Positions 16,051-26,000 are shown, counted from the first letter of the stretch. The stretch is 64,000 nucleotides of DNA from Oscillatoria sp. SIO1A7 (GCA_010672965.1 JAAHFN010000007.1:1-64000), one strand, 5' to 3'. Made by a program: numbers and translations. The notes: a model not told the origin generated them from the sequence alone.

Positions 16051-16503
16051 CTCAGGATAGAGCTGTAATTTCTGTTGATTGTAACATTATTTTGGTATGG
16101 GGAATGGGGAATGGGGAATTGGGAAGAGCGGAAGAGCGGAATTGGGCATGGGGAAAAAATTGCTTAATTTTCAAATAAATCGGCGAGCCTAACTCAGAAA
16201 CCCGGTTTTTCCAACAATACCTTCGCCATTTTCCCTCTCCGGGAACGATCCCCCCAACCCCCCTTTTTAAGCTTTTTAAGGGGGGCTATTGAGCTTAGCC
16301 CGCTTAGCCCCCCTTTTTAAGGGGGGTTGGGGGGATCCTGCGTTGAGAAACGATCGGGTATTTGTTGGGTTTGGTTCCCGGATTTAAACTAAAAATGGCG
16401 GGTTTTTGCGTTTTCGCGAAGGTATTGTCCAAAAAACCGGGTTTCTGCCCCAAAGGCCGAGACAAAAGTGAAATGCACTCACCCAAACTCTAGAGTTAGG
16501 GCA
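16051..16503. other. intergenic, large palindrome and short repeats
   Basis: Includes GGGGAATGGGGAATTGGG-type short repeats near 16100-16160 and the palindrome 16247-16336. The small frame at 16304-16486 is repeat sequence. Confidence 0.6.
16247..16336. repeat. GATCCCCCCAACCCCCC inverted repeat
   Basis: Left arm GATCCCCCCAACCCCCCTTT and right arm AAAGGGGGGTTGGGGGGATC enclose a CTTTTTAAGGGGGGCTATTG palindrome. A half copy (CCCCCAACCCCCCTTGAAAA) occurs at 17383-17402. Dispersed palindromic repeat without coding potential. Confidence 0.7.
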
Positions 16504-17187
16504 TTAGAACTTTAAAACTATCGGTAGCGTCGGTCGGGCATCCAGGGTCTGTCCCCGGCTGCCGCCATCGAAGGTTAACTCTAATAGGGAATCTGTACCC
16601 GCTTCAAAGGCGACTGGAGTATGGCGCGAGAGTTCCGAAGCCACCGGGCTTAGCTGCTCTCTCTGTGGCAGGGTCACCCTAGCAGAAGTCACGTTTTTAA
16701 TCCCCAAAGGATGAGGAACGATAGGCTCAGCTATTATTCTTTGCGGGACGGACATGTATTCGGGAATTATAAAATAGAGCGGCTCTGTTGTTTGGTTAAA
16801 ATTGTCGCTTAACTCAAGATAGGTTTCTGGCTCCATCCATTCAGCAGAGTATTTGACGGGAAATAGAGGTAGTTCTTCTAGGCTTGGCGATCGCCGACGC
16901 CAGCCCACTCCAAAAGCAGACGCTCCAGTTTCTCGCCAGCTAGCGCGCGATCGCAAATCGATACCCGTTCTCGCAGCATTGTCTAGAGCCGCCTGCTCGT
17001 CGTCAATCCAAATCAGTTCTAGGTAAGCATTCTCAAAGAAAAAGAAGTAAGAGGCCGTACCTTGTCCTATATGTTCTTTGTAGTCCTTGCGCTGCAGACC
17101 AAATTCTGCAAGTATTTGAGCCTCCGGTGCCTTTGGACTCACCCAGACCAGAATGTGGTCTAGTTCTAAAGGAAAATTGGCGTCCAT
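16504..17187 (-). CDS. glyoxalase-like (VOC superfamily) protein
   Basis: From ATG 17187, 227 residues (a start at 17217 would add ten). The opening LELDHILVWVSPKAPEAQIL, the aromatic run TASYFFFFENAYLELIWIDD and the later HPLGIKNVTSARVTLP are typical of the glyoxalase-like VOC group, with a metal-type His in LDHILV and a Glu in YLELIWI. Such proteins bind a divalent metal and act as lyases, dioxygenases or resistance proteins; the substrate is unknown. Stand-alone gene between repeat-rich spacers. Confidence 0.75.
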   Translation of the reverse strand: MDANFPLELDHILVWVSPKAPEAQILAEFGLQRKDYKEHIGQGTASYFFFFENAYLELIWIDDEQAALDNAARTGIDLRSRASWRETGASAFGVGWRRRSPSLEELPLFPVKYSAEWMEPETYLELSDNFNQTTEPLYFIIPEYMSVPQRIIAEPIVPHPLGIKNVTSARVTLPQREQLSPVASELSRHTPVAFEAGTDSLLELTFDGGSRGQTLDARPTLPIVLKF

Positions 17188-17546
17188 ATTGTTGTTTTCT
17201 GTTTTTTTTCTAGGCAACTAGGAATAACTAGCAAAGGGCAACCCTGCTACAACTCTGAGATTGAGCTATTGCGCCGCCATTTTTTGGCCTCATCTTGTTC
17301 TATTTTATAATCTGGCTCCTCTAAATTACCACTTATCTTAATTTTTATTTAATGTACCTTTTGCATAACTAAGGTAAGATTCCCCCAACCCCCCTTGAAA
17401 AGGGGGGCTTTTTGGATTTATGCAAGAAGTCTAATGTAGCGGCACAAAATAAATATGGCGACGACCGATAAAATAGTGGCGCGGCTAGGGCGGAAATTTC
17501 CCCATTAACCTTTTATTGCACTACGCAAATAAGCGCTTGACATTTA

Positions 17547-17683
17547 TAGCATTTCTCAAATTGATGTAATATGAGGTCTGGGGCGAAGCATCCCATTACG
17601 GAGGTTACCGTTTAAGGCCGAGATTGTCAAGGGGCATGCTGTCGCCCCTACACTTCTAATTTACACTTATTTGAGAAACGCTA
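17547..17683. mobile_element. TAGCGTTTCTC MITE, copy 2
   Basis: 137 bp with ends TAGCATTTCTCAAAT and TTTGAGAAACGCTA, flanked by TA at 17545-17546 and 17684-17685, and with the GGGGCGAAGCATCCC and GGCATGCTGTCGCCCCTAC core. Confidence 0.8.
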
Positions 17684-17757
17684 TATAAATGCTCGTTCCT
17701 TCGTCAGTTCCTACTTTTGACTTTTTACTTTTTACTTTTGACTTGCGCGTAGCGCTA

Positions 17758-17891
17758 TACCGTTTCTCGCGCTTGATGTGAGGTTTCTGGGGCGAAGCAT
17801 TCCAGTACGGAAATTCCCGTTTGAACCGCCGAGATAGTTGCGGGAATGCTGTCGCCCCTACGTTGTCGTTAATTACATTTGAGAAACGCTA
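17758..17891. mobile_element. TAGCGTTTCTC MITE, copy 3
   Basis: 134 bp; ends TACCGTTTCTCGCGCTTG and TTTGAGAAACGCTA, flanking TA at 17756-17757 and 17892-17893, standard core. Confidence 0.8.
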
Positions 17892-17892
17892 T

Positions 17893-17990
17893 AGTGCGAC
17901 CCTGGGCGTAGGGGCGACAGCATTCCCGAGACAGATTCTGCTGTATAGCAAAAACTATTGTATTGGAATGCTTCGCCCCACAAACCCATG
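17893..17990. repeat. GTAGGGGCGACAGCATTCC core without a shell
   Basis: GCGTAGGGGCGACAGCATTC and TTGGAATGCTTCGCCCCA form the core palindrome shared with other families, directly abutting MITE copy 3 and lacking its own recognised terminal repeats. Confidence 0.55.
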
Positions 17991-17997
17991 CCGCAAC

Positions 17998-20900
17998 TCA
18001 AAACTCAAAACTTTCACATAAAGACCGATCGCTTATTTTGACTTGAGGATTGGTTTGCAAATAATCTACCACCCAAGCACAACCGTGCCCGAGCAAATCC
18101 TGCAAATCTAAATTCCACAAAATAGCCGTTTTATCGCCGCTGGCAGAAACCAGGGTTTTGCCATCGGGGGAAAAGCTGAGGCCAAACACTTTATCCTTAT
18201 GTCCCTCGAAGGTAGTCAGCAGCTTACCATCCCGAGTCCAGAGTTTCACTGTCTTATCGTCGCTGGCGGTAGCAATAGTTTCGCCGTCGGGGCTAAAAGC
18301 AACCCAATTAACCGGCCCGATATGACCTTCTAAAGTAGAGAGTAAATTACCATTGCGGAGCCAGAGATTTACAGTATTATCGGCGCTCGCAGTAGCAATA
18401 AGCTTATTATCGGGACTAAAGCTAGCGTACCAAATCTTCTTTTTATGTTGGTTTAAAACTTTCAAAGGCTCGGGATTGCTTTTAGAGAAGCTGTCGCTCG
18501 TCCAGAGTCTGGCAGTATTATCGGCACTGGTAGTAACTATCAGCTTGCCATTAGCAGAAAAACTTATGCTAGTTACTGCGTCGCCATGTCCGGCAAGAGT
18601 CGCCACCCAGCTCCCATCCAAGCGCCAGATTTTAGCAGTTTTGTCGCTGCTCGCCGTAGCAAGAAACTGGCCGTCGGGAGAAAAGCTGACGCCATTGACC
18701 GGCTTCGTATGGGCGGCGATCGCGCGGATTAAATTACCATCTAAATCCCAGATTTTGACGCCGTTATCCTCGCCGGCAGAAGCAACGAGCTGGCCATCGG
18801 GAGAAAAACTAACGCCGTTTACAGCGTCGTCGTGACTCTTTATTATCTGGAGCGGCTTGCGGTCGGCAGCGGCAAACAAGCCGACAGTGCCATCCTTGCT
18901 GGCCGTAGCAATAGTCCGACCGTCGGGAGAAAAGCTGACATCGAGCAAGCCATCGGTCTGCCCTTCGAGCATGGGAAAATGGCGATCGTAGCTTTCCCAG
19001 ATTTTAACAGTATTGTCTTTGCTCCCGGAAGCCAGAGTTTTGCCATCGGGAGAGAAACTGACGCTAAAAACTTGCCCTTGGTGGCCTTGGAGCCTGGCAA
19101 TTTCACTGCCGTCTAGTTTCCAGAGCAATACCGTATTGTCTTTACTCGCCGAGGCAATAGTTTGACCGTCGGGGCTAAAGGTCACATCTCGCACCCAGTC
19201 CTCATGTCCGCTGAAGGTTCCCAATAAAGTGCCGTCGCTCTGCCAGACTTTCACATTGTTATCGTTACCGGCAGTAGCGATTAGCTTGCCATCGGGACTA
19301 AAGCTAACCGCTACTATAGAATTGTATGGATCTTTAATTTTTTTGATTAAAGTGCCGTCGCGCTTCCAGAGTTTTAGGGTTTCGTCCCGACTGACGGTCG
19401 CGAAGGTTTGTCCGTCCGGGCTGAAGCTGACATCCATTACCCAATGGTCGTGAGCTTTGATGGTTTTGAGCAAAGTGCCGTCTAGCCGCCAAAGTTTCAC
19501 TGTCATATCCGCACTCGCCGTAGCAATAAGCTCGCCATCGGGGGAGAAACTAATAGCGCTGACTAATTCTTTGTGGCCGCCGAGAGTAGCGATCGCAGTT
19601 CCATCGCGACTCCAGAGTTTAGCCGTCTTATCCGTACTGGCAGTGGCAATTAGCTTCCCGTCCGGGGAAAAACTAATCGCAGTCAAGCTATCGTCGTGAG
19701 CTTTAATCTGGGCGCGATTATCGGCAGAGGCGTTGCCTTTCGTATCCCCCCTGGCAACGCTCCCATCGCGATTCCAGAGAATAAAAGTATTGTCAGCACT
19801 AGCACTGGCAATTAGCTGACCGTCGGGACTAAAGGCAACATCTAGGACGCTATTGCTATGGGCTTCCAAACGGTTGCGCTCGGTTACTGCATAGATAGCT
19901 CCGTACAATCGCTTTAAAGTTTCGCTCTTTAATGGGCGGGATACTGGATTGTCGGGAACTTTGCTCGCCGCTTGGACGCTAGCCACCAAAGCCTCTAGCT
20001 CGTTTTCAGATAGCAGCAAAGCTTTCGAGGCGGAGTTGCGAGCTTCTATTTCTGCGATCGCCGCCCTCTGTCTCGCTCGTTCTGCTTGTTCGGCGGCAAA
20101 TTCTTCCTTCTGCCACAAAAATCCTACCCCAAATAGCAACCCTACGACCGTTATAAACCCGATAAAGCTAGCACTCAGAAACGCTTTCAGTATTTTATTG
20201 CGGCTATCTTGAATTTTCTTTTTTGTCTCTATAGACTCTGCCAGTTTTGCCTGCCACTTCGCTTCCTTCTGGAGCTGCCGGTTTTCTTCCCGCAGAGCCT
20301 TCAGCTCCGCCTCATTTTTGACTGCCTCTTGGCCTCGGATAAATTCTACTAAATAATCGTGAACCAGTTGATAGCGGTTTTCGGGAACCTCCGGCAGCAT
20401 GGACACTAAACCAGAATGGACTAAAATTGTTAAAAGTAAGTCCATTTTTTCGTTTTGGCCGTGTTTTGCGCCCAAATCCTCTACCAACTCATCCCGAGTT
20501 CTCCGCCTGCGGATGCCATGTTCGTCGGTGAGAAAGTACAAAAGCAGTCTCGCTGCCTCTTCGTTTTCCGAGCCGCAGTCTTTGACCACTTCTTCTAAAA
20601 AGTTTTCGATCAGTTTTTCTTTACTGCCGAATTGCTGATATTTTTCTTGAGTAGCTATTTTTTGGGATTGGAGCTGAGCGCCGACCAGTTGCAGCTCAAT
20701 AGGTCGCACTTCTCCCAGCTCGCTGGCTAAATCGCTAACGACGGTATCGATTAATAGATCCTCCAAGTGGAACTGCGATCGCTCTGACAAGCTTTTAATT
20801 ACAGAGCAAGCGTCTTCTGGAGAAAAGTTACCAACATAATAGCGAATTTCTTTTTTGAGAAGATCCTGGGTAAAATCCGCCAAAATTTCCAAGCGCTCCC

Positions 20901-23292
20901 ATTCCAGTAAGTAATGCAGATAATCCTCTCTCAAAGAGACGATAATTTTGACAAAAGGCAGATTCATGCAATCGCGCAGAAACTGATAAAACTGTTTCTT
21001 GGCAACGGTTGAATAGTTGGAAAGGAAAAATTCTTCAAACTGGTCGAAAATTAATACCGTCAGTAGATTGCGATCGCCATTCTCGCGCAATTGCTTGAGA
21101 ATCTTCTCAATTATCGCCTGGTTTCGGCTCAACTCTAGAGGAGGGGCAGAGTGCCTTTCCTCTTTCATATCCCGGAATATATTCTGCTTCGCCGGTTTAT
21201 GAGTTGCCATTCCCGAGCGCCAGTCCTTACCCCTGCGATCGTTGCCACGCCAAGCTACTCTTGTTTTTTGGCGACGGGACGAGAGCGCCACCCTATCTTG
21301 CATCCTTTCGGAGCGATGCAGATTTTTCTCTCCAGTAGAGACAACTGCAAGAGTTGCCATTAACGCTTCGTTCAATAGTTTTTCTAAAGTGCCAGCCCAG
21401 TCAAAATAGACCTGCATGGGCACCGGCAGGCAAACCCGAGCGGCGATTGCTTTCTGTTTGAGAGCGGGAATTAAACCTGCATATAATAGAGAACTTTTCC
21501 CTACGCCAGACTGCCCGTGAATTACCGTCAATTTATAGTCATTGCGACTCAAGCGCCGGATTATATTTTCTAAATCGCGCTTGCGCCCGGAAGTCTCAAT
21601 TTCCAGAGCCACGGTCTCTTGTTGCGCTCCCCGTCCCGTTGTCAAGTTAACGGAATTGCGCTGGGACTGGAGTCGTCCGGCACCGATAAATGCTCGCAAG
21701 CCGAACATCGCTTCTATCGCCCGCCGCTCTTGCTTGATTGTAAAAGCTTCCCGATAATGCCCTTGTTGAAAATGGAATTCGCGCAGGGTATTGAGAATGC
21801 GAATATCTAGCTGGGGGTCGTACTCGGGATTGCTTTGGTCGCGAGCTTTTTCCAGATTGGCGATCGCCCATTTCCCCTGACCCAAACCCGCTTGGGCTCT
21901 CGCCAACAGCAACAGATAATGGGCTCGATACTGAAGCCAAGGCTCCTCTGCTTTAGCCTCGGCGGCCAGAGCTTTATTGGCAAATTCCAGCGCTTTTTTC
22001 CATTGAGAATGTTGTAGCGCTACCTCAGCCAAAAAGCCATAATCCTGAGCTAGATGGTGCTGGCTGCCATGATCTTTATCCAGTTTTAAAGACTTAGTGG
22101 CTAAATCCGCAAGAGCTTCCCACTCTTCCAATCGCTCTAAAATTTCTCCCAATTGTCCCAAAAACTTAGCCACTAAATCTGGGCGTCGGGATTTCTCCAA
22201 AGCATCCACGCATTGTTCCAGATAATACTTGGCTTGCTTTAAATGCTGCTCCCGCTCTGCTTGGTATATCTCCGCCTTGCGGCAATAACATAAGCCGATA
22301 TGAAATAGCAATACTCCCTGGCGGACTAGCCTTTGGTTTTTATAGACTTTTGGCTCCGGTGTTTTTGCGAAAGGCGACCCTGGATAAGGATACCATTCCC
22401 CCTCGCTCCCTGGCTCGGACATTTCCCAAAATAAGGCTTCCGCTCCAGCGGCGATCGCCAAAGCATCCTTTTCTCCATTACCTGGCTCGGAGATAGAGTT
22501 TATTTCTTTTTTATTGTTTTCTCGATCGCGGTCTTGTTTATTATCTCGATTGTCTTCTTGCTGCCAATATGCCAAACTTTGCCGATACTTGGCGAGGGCT
22601 TCGTCAATTTTATCTTCTATATATAAGTCGCGACCGACTGCGAATTCGACTCTGGCTTGCAGCGCTCTATCCAACTCGACGCCCCGCCGTTGCAAGTCTC
22701 GGAGCGCCGCATCGAATTCTAAGCGATAGCGATCGCCCAAGATAGCGGTATTGGCTGCGAACCAACCGGAGCCCGCTTCCAATACTGCTTCAAAGACCCT
22801 ATCGGTACTCTCTTCTAATAGGGTCATTAATTCATCGTTACTCAGAACAAATTCCGAGCCTGTCGCCCAACTCTCGAAATCTGGTGCCAGTCGAATTAAG
22901 GTTTTTAGGATGTCGTCTCCAATCCACAATAGCAGGGGAAAGGGAAAACTTTGGCGATAGTTTTCCCTTTCCCCGTTGGTAGAGGCTAGCAGCTCTTCGA
23001 GGTTGCCGACCGATTCCAGGCCAAATACCATCAGGACATTTGGCGGGTCTTGTTCTGCTTTTGCCCGAATAGTTCTGTAGAGGCTTTGCAGGGTTTCCGG
23101 CAGGACAAATTCTTTGATTTCTACCTGGCTTTTTTGCCGCAACTTTTCCGCCATGCGATCGCGCACCGAGGCGTAGTTGCAGCGCAGTAAAATTAGAGAA
23201 AATTGCCCCTGAGAAAATCTTATCGCTCTGGAAATTGCCAAGAGCGATCGCTCGTTTTTTGCCCGAGCATCTTCGTTCTCGTAATTATTCAT
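17998..23292 (-). CDS. giant STAND ATPase with 14 WD40 repeats and a TM segment
   Basis: From ATG 23292 (AGAAGG just upstream) 1764 residues; the frame is open 25 codons further but lacks a ribosome site. Residues about 1-330 form an N-terminal domain (ISRAIRFSQGQFSLILLRCN) and TPR-like helices. An nSTAND1-like ATPase follows, with Walker A GQSGVGKSS near 592 and Walker B VLIFDQFEEF near 742; an Arg/Lys-rich insert (MQDRVALSSRRQKTRVAWRG) lies between them. A coiled coil and one TM helix (FIGFITVVGLLFGVGFLW) are near 1036-1056. From about 1140 there are 14 WD40 repeats (SFSPDGKLIATASTDKTAKL), enough for two seven-bladed propellers. The propellers probably sense and the ATPase oligomerises. It lies downstream of the ATPase at 23514-24935, same strand, likely one unit. 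Confidence 0.85.
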   Translation of the reverse strand: MNNYENEDARAKNERSLLAISRAIRFSQGQFSLILLRCNYASVRDRMAEKLRQKSQVEIKEFVLPETLQSLYRTIRAKAEQDPPNVLMVFGLESVGNLEELLASTNGERENYRQSFPFPLLLWIGDDILKTLIRLAPDFESWATGSEFVLSNDELMTLLEESTDRVFEAVLEAGSGWFAANTAILGDRYRLEFDAALRDLQRRGVELDRALQARVEFAVGRDLYIEDKIDEALAKYRQSLAYWQQEDNRDNKQDRDRENNKKEINSISEPGNGEKDALAIAAGAEALFWEMSEPGSEGEWYPYPGSPFAKTPEPKVYKNQRLVRQGVLLFHIGLCYCRKAEIYQAEREQHLKQAKYYLEQCVDALEKSRRPDLVAKFLGQLGEILERLEEWEALADLATKSLKLDKDHGSQHHLAQDYGFLAEVALQHSQWKKALEFANKALAAEAKAEEPWLQYRAHYLLLLARAQAGLGQGKWAIANLEKARDQSNPEYDPQLDIRILNTLREFHFQQGHYREAFTIKQERRAIEAMFGLRAFIGAGRLQSQRNSVNLTTGRGAQQETVALEIETSGRKRDLENIIRRLSRNDYKLTVIHGQSGVGKSSLLYAGLIPALKQKAIAARVCLPVPMQVYFDWAGTLEKLLNEALMATLAVVSTGEKNLHRSERMQDRVALSSRRQKTRVAWRGNDRRGKDWRSGMATHKPAKQNIFRDMKEERHSAPPLELSRNQAIIEKILKQLRENGDRNLLTVLIFDQFEEFFLSNYSTVAKKQFYQFLRDCMNLPFVKIIVSLREDYLHYLLEWERLEILADFTQDLLKKEIRYYVGNFSPEDACSVIKSLSERSQFHLEDLLIDTVVSDLASELGEVRPIELQLVGAQLQSQKIATQEKYQQFGSKEKLIENFLEEVVKDCGSENEEAARLLLYFLTDEHGIRRRRTRDELVEDLGAKHGQNEKMDLLLTILVHSGLVSMLPEVPENRYQLVHDYLVEFIRGQEAVKNEAELKALREENRQLQKEAKWQAKLAESIETKKKIQDSRNKILKAFLSASFIGFITVVGLLFGVGFLWQKEEFAAEQAERARQRAAIAEIEARNSASKALLLSENELEALVASVQAASKVPDNPVSRPLKSETLKRLYGAIYAVTERNRLEAHSNSVLDVAFSPDGQLIASASADNTFILWNRDGSVARGDTKGNASADNRAQIKAHDDSLTAISFSPDGKLIATASTDKTAKLWSRDGTAIATLGGHKELVSAISFSPDGELIATASADMTVKLWRLDGTLLKTIKAHDHWVMDVSFSPDGQTFATVSRDETLKLWKRDGTLIKKIKDPYNSIVAVSFSPDGKLIATAGNDNNVKVWQSDGTLLGTFSGHEDWVRDVTFSPDGQTIASASKDNTVLLWKLDGSEIARLQGHQGQVFSVSFSPDGKTLASGSKDNTVKIWESYDRHFPMLEGQTDGLLDVSFSPDGRTIATASKDGTVGLFAAADRKPLQIIKSHDDAVNGVSFSPDGQLVASAGEDNGVKIWDLDGNLIRAIAAHTKPVNGVSFSPDGQFLATASSDKTAKIWRLDGSWVATLAGHGDAVTSISFSANGKLIVTTSADNTARLWTSDSFSKSNPEPLKVLNQHKKKIWYASFSPDNKLIATASADNTVNLWLRNGNLLSTLEGHIGPVNWVAFSPDGETIATASDDKTVKLWTRDGKLLTTFEGHKDKVFGLSFSPDGKTLVSASGDKTAILWNLDLQDLLGHGCAWVVDYLQTNPQVKISDRSLCESFEF

Positions 23293-23320
23293 TATCCTTC
23301 TCGGCTTTTGTCTCGATCGG

Positions 23321-23409
23321 GGCTTACGCATTACCCCTATATCTGGTAGGAGTGATTCGCGAATCACTCCTACATTTAGGTCTGCATCTCTACAACTTGC
23401 GTAAGTCCT
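23321..23409. repeat. AGGACTTACGC-shell repeat with a GATTCGCGAATC core
   Basis: Ends GGGGCTTACGCATTACC and CTTGCGTAAGTCCT; the core is the palindrome GTAGGAGTGATTCGCGAATC plus ACTCCTAC. Lies between the ATPase and WD40 genes. Confidence 0.7.
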
Positions 23410-23422
23410 ATTGATGCCTCTT

Positions 23423-23515
23423 AGGGAATTCCAAGAAATAAATTACCCAATTCGTAGGACGGGCGTCCCGCCTGTCCGGTGCCGAGAGGGAAAAATATTT
23501 ATTTGGAAATCCCTT
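23423..23515. repeat. GGATTCCAAGAAATAAATTACC-shell repeat, copy 1
   Basis: Left end AGGGAATTCCAAGAAATAAA, right end ATTTATTTGGAAATCCCTTA, core GTAGGACGGGCGTCCCGCCT. It overlaps the stop codon of the ATPase gene by two bases. A second copy is at 48406-48548. Confidence 0.75.
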
Positions 23516-24935
23516 ATTTTTGAATGCTCGATTGCCAACTTTTAATAAAAGAGCCATTCTCTTGGGCAGACGCTAGATGCCCTTCGGCTCCCAGGCTTTG
23601 GCCTTCGCAATCGACAATCGATCCAGCCACAAATTCCTTCGTTTCCGCCAAAAGCGGATTAATATCAAACCACCGCATAGCCCCGCCACCCCGATATTCA
23701 AATATAAACATGTTTCGCAACAAGTTTTGGTGACGGGCATCTCCTTGGATGTTTTTTGTCCGATTGACTTGGCGCAGCAGTTGCCAATTTTCCTGGGTAA
23801 TTGCTAAAACTAGCTCCTGGGCGCGTTCTTGAATTACCGCTTCTATGGATTGGCGGGATAATGGCGGATCTTCTTTTTGCAGGCAGCGATAGATTAGTCC
23901 TAGCAAATTGCGGACGTGACCGCCACTGGCGCGGCAGAGCCGGTCTAGGGTGTCGCTGCTATCAAAAACTTTGGTGGTTAAACCAAGGCGACCCTCTGGC
24001 TCTTCTTCTGGAAAGGCTCTAGCTAGGACTAGATTTCTCAGCAGATTCATCCCCTGCTCGAAATCGCCTCCATCTCTATTCTGGACCGGCACCATTGGCA
24101 AGACCTTCGGCCCTAACCCACCCCCCAAACGACTTTTGAGCCCTTCTAATTCATGAGAAAAAATCAACGATAGGGGAATGGTATAGACTAGATGGCATTT
24201 TAGTTTTCTGAGCTGTTCGCCGCGATCGACAAATAAATATTCCGGCTGCGATCGCCCGGAAGCCAAGATGCGATTATCTACCCGATCCAGATTATCGACA
24301 ATCGTCACCAGTCCTCTCTTACCTCGCTGCTTTAGTTCTTCTGTGGCCGGCAACAGCACTTCGGAATTGATAGCTGCCAAAATTCCGCTGGTGCGCGGTT
24401 CTAAATATTGCCTTAGCCGCGATCGCAGTTTGGGACTTTCTTTCGTTTGCACCGTAATCTTAGCAATACTCGAAGACAGCAACTCTTCCGCTGAAAAATT
24501 CAACGGCGCTTGCAGAAGCTCGGCTAATTCTTGCAAAAGCGTCTCGAAATAGGGGGAGCGAAGTTTAATTTCTGTTTCTTCTAAGTTTTTACTAACTTGG
24601 CGGGCGATCGCTAGCAAAACATCGGTCACATCGACATCGGCCATTTCCAAATCTTGACTCGACTCGAAGTAAACCACATGAAATCCCTCTTTCTCCAATT
24701 GCATTTTTAGCCGCAGCAGCTCCGTCGATTTGCCGCAGCCAATATGTCCGGTAAATAGCTGACAGGTAGGATCGTCAGGAGACAGCCGAGCTATAGTCCG
24801 CGCCAGCTCCTGGATAATTTTCCCCCCCTGTACTGAGGCCAGGTCGATATAGTATTGCCGCTCTTCCCGATTTTCTAAAGCCAGGGTTCGGCTCGGGTTG
24901 CAGGCTTGATAAAATTTCTGCAAGTTTAGCTTCAT
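23514..24935 (-). CDS. AAA/STAND-type ATPase, partner of the WD40 protein
   Basis: A 473-residue protein. Walker A GHIGCGKST is at residues 63-71, with YFESSQDLEMADVDVTDVLL after it, a Walker B-like GLVTIVDNLDRVDN, an arginine-rich sensor area and a helical C-terminus (ASGGHVRNLLGLIYRCLQKE). It begins KLNLQKFYQACNPSRTLALE. I recall this compact P-loop ATPase as common beside large WD40 STAND genes in filamentous cyanobacteria. Here it sits 221 bases upstream of one on the same strand with only repeats between, so co-transcription is likely. The role is probably nucleotide-driven switching within a signalling or conflict complex (inference). No repeat or effector domain is fused. Confidence 0.8.
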   Translation of the reverse strand: MKLNLQKFYQACNPSRTLALENREERQYYIDLASVQGGKIIQELARTIARLSPDDPTCQLFTGHIGCGKSTELLRLKMQLEKEGFHVVYFESSQDLEMADVDVTDVLLAIARQVSKNLEETEIKLRSPYFETLLQELAELLQAPLNFSAEELLSSSIAKITVQTKESPKLRSRLRQYLEPRTSGILAAINSEVLLPATEELKQRGKRGLVTIVDNLDRVDNRILASGRSQPEYLFVDRGEQLRKLKCHLVYTIPLSLIFSHELEGLKSRLGGGLGPKVLPMVPVQNRDGGDFEQGMNLLRNLVLARAFPEEEPEGRLGLTTKVFDSSDTLDRLCRASGGHVRNLLGLIYRCLQKEDPPLSRQSIEAVIQERAQELVLAITQENWQLLRQVNRTKNIQGDARHQNLLRNMFIFEYRGGGAMRWFDINPLLAETKEFVAGSIVDCEGQSLGAEGHLASAQENGSFIKSWQSSIQK

Positions 24936-25300
24936 TTTGATAAAAAAAATGACAATTAATATCCAATCTGTTTTAATAAAGTTTTTATAATAAGATGCTT
25001 GCCTATCTAGCCCTGACCTGATGTTCTATCGCGCCCAATAATAGCGCCCAATAATAGCGCCCAATAATAGTAAACGATTTACATAAAAATTGCCACTAAC
25101 ATTAAAATTATTAACACCGCACCCAATATTGCCAATGAAAAATACAAAATAGAAATATAGCAGCATTTTTGATTGGGGCAATCTTATTGTTTGCCAAAGC
25201 TATATGCCCGCAATGCTTACGCTAAAAGGCTCTCCTGAGCTTGGTCGTTCGGCTGACTGCTGACTGCTGACTGCTGACTGCTATAAAAACCCCTTTACTG
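24936..25300. other. intergenic, AT-rich with a 13-bp tandem repeat
   Basis: Three tandem copies of GCGCCCAATAATA at 25031-25070, then AT-rich sequence and repeated CTGACTGCTGACTG at about 25250-25280. No gene seen. Confidence 0.6.
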
Positions 25301-25753
25301 CTAGTCGCAGTCTCCTACCCAAATGCAGTTTTCTGTATCTTCTCCTTTACTCGATAGTTCTGGCAGAAACACCGGCGACAAAGCTGCGGTAAGGTTTGCC
25401 GGATTTGATATTGCTCCTAAGCTGCTAGCACCCAGTCGGTTTTCTCCCATACCTGCTGCCAAAGTTTCCGTTGCATGACTTCCGAGTAATGGCAAGAACA
25501 TCGTCGCTATTAATATTTTTGCTAGGGTGCTGTTTTGAATGCTCGCTATTCCCACCCTCAAAAATGGGGTTTGGTACTGCGATCGCCCCTCGCCGCCAAA
25601 GGCCAAACAGCCCAAACAGCCCGAATATAAAGGACGCGACATCTGTCCAACTGTCTGCCCAGCCATCTGCCCAGCTAAATCCGGCCAAACTTTGCTCCGA
25701 TCTAGGGTACTGGCAACAGGCTTTCCATTAAAATTTTCAGTTTTGTTTTGCAT
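25301..25753 (-). CDS. small hypothetical protein, hydrophobic segment and C-terminal Cys pair
   Basis: From ATG 25753, 150 residues, with a good ribosome site (AAAGGAGAAGGTGGCC) directly upstream; this decides the start over the ATG at 25804. A polar N-terminal half (DLAGQMAGQTVGQMSRP) is followed by a hydrophobic stretch at about 91-105 (ILIATMFLPLLGSHA) ending in an Ala-rich, possible cleavage area TETLAAG. A 45-residue tail ends GEDTENCIWVGDCD with two cysteines. It may be exported or membrane-anchored with a disulfide-bonded C-terminus. I recognise no family. No modifying enzyme is adjacent, so a peptide-precursor role would be speculation. Confidence 0.5.
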   Translation of the reverse strand: MQNKTENFNGKPVASTLDRSKVWPDLAGQMAGQTVGQMSRPLYSGCLGCLAFGGEGRSQYQTPFLRVGIASIQNSTLAKILIATMFLPLLGSHATETLAAGMGENRLGASSLGAISNPANLTAALSPVFLPELSSKGEDTENCIWVGDCD

Positions 25754-26000
25754 GGCCACCTTCTCCTTTGCTATTTGGACTCTTGGCTCCCAAAGCGATC
25801 GCACCGATACGCATTTGATTTGCCATTAACATTTAACAGAGAAACTCTCTATTCATCAGGACGCAAGGGTTGTCAGCATGGTTTCGGTTTCTACTTCTGA
25901 GTCAATTTTATCCGGTTTTCCCTACAAACTCGCCCGTAGCTGTGGCACTTTTTTGAATGGCACTTTAAAGGGAATTGGGCATTGGGCATTGGGCATTGGA

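Larger units (their letters stand above)
17188..17997. other. intergenic with two MITE copies
   Basis: Contains MITE copies at 17547-17683 and 17758-17891 and a shell-less core at 17893-17990. The AT-rich part at 17300-17460 shows no gene. Confidence 0.6.
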
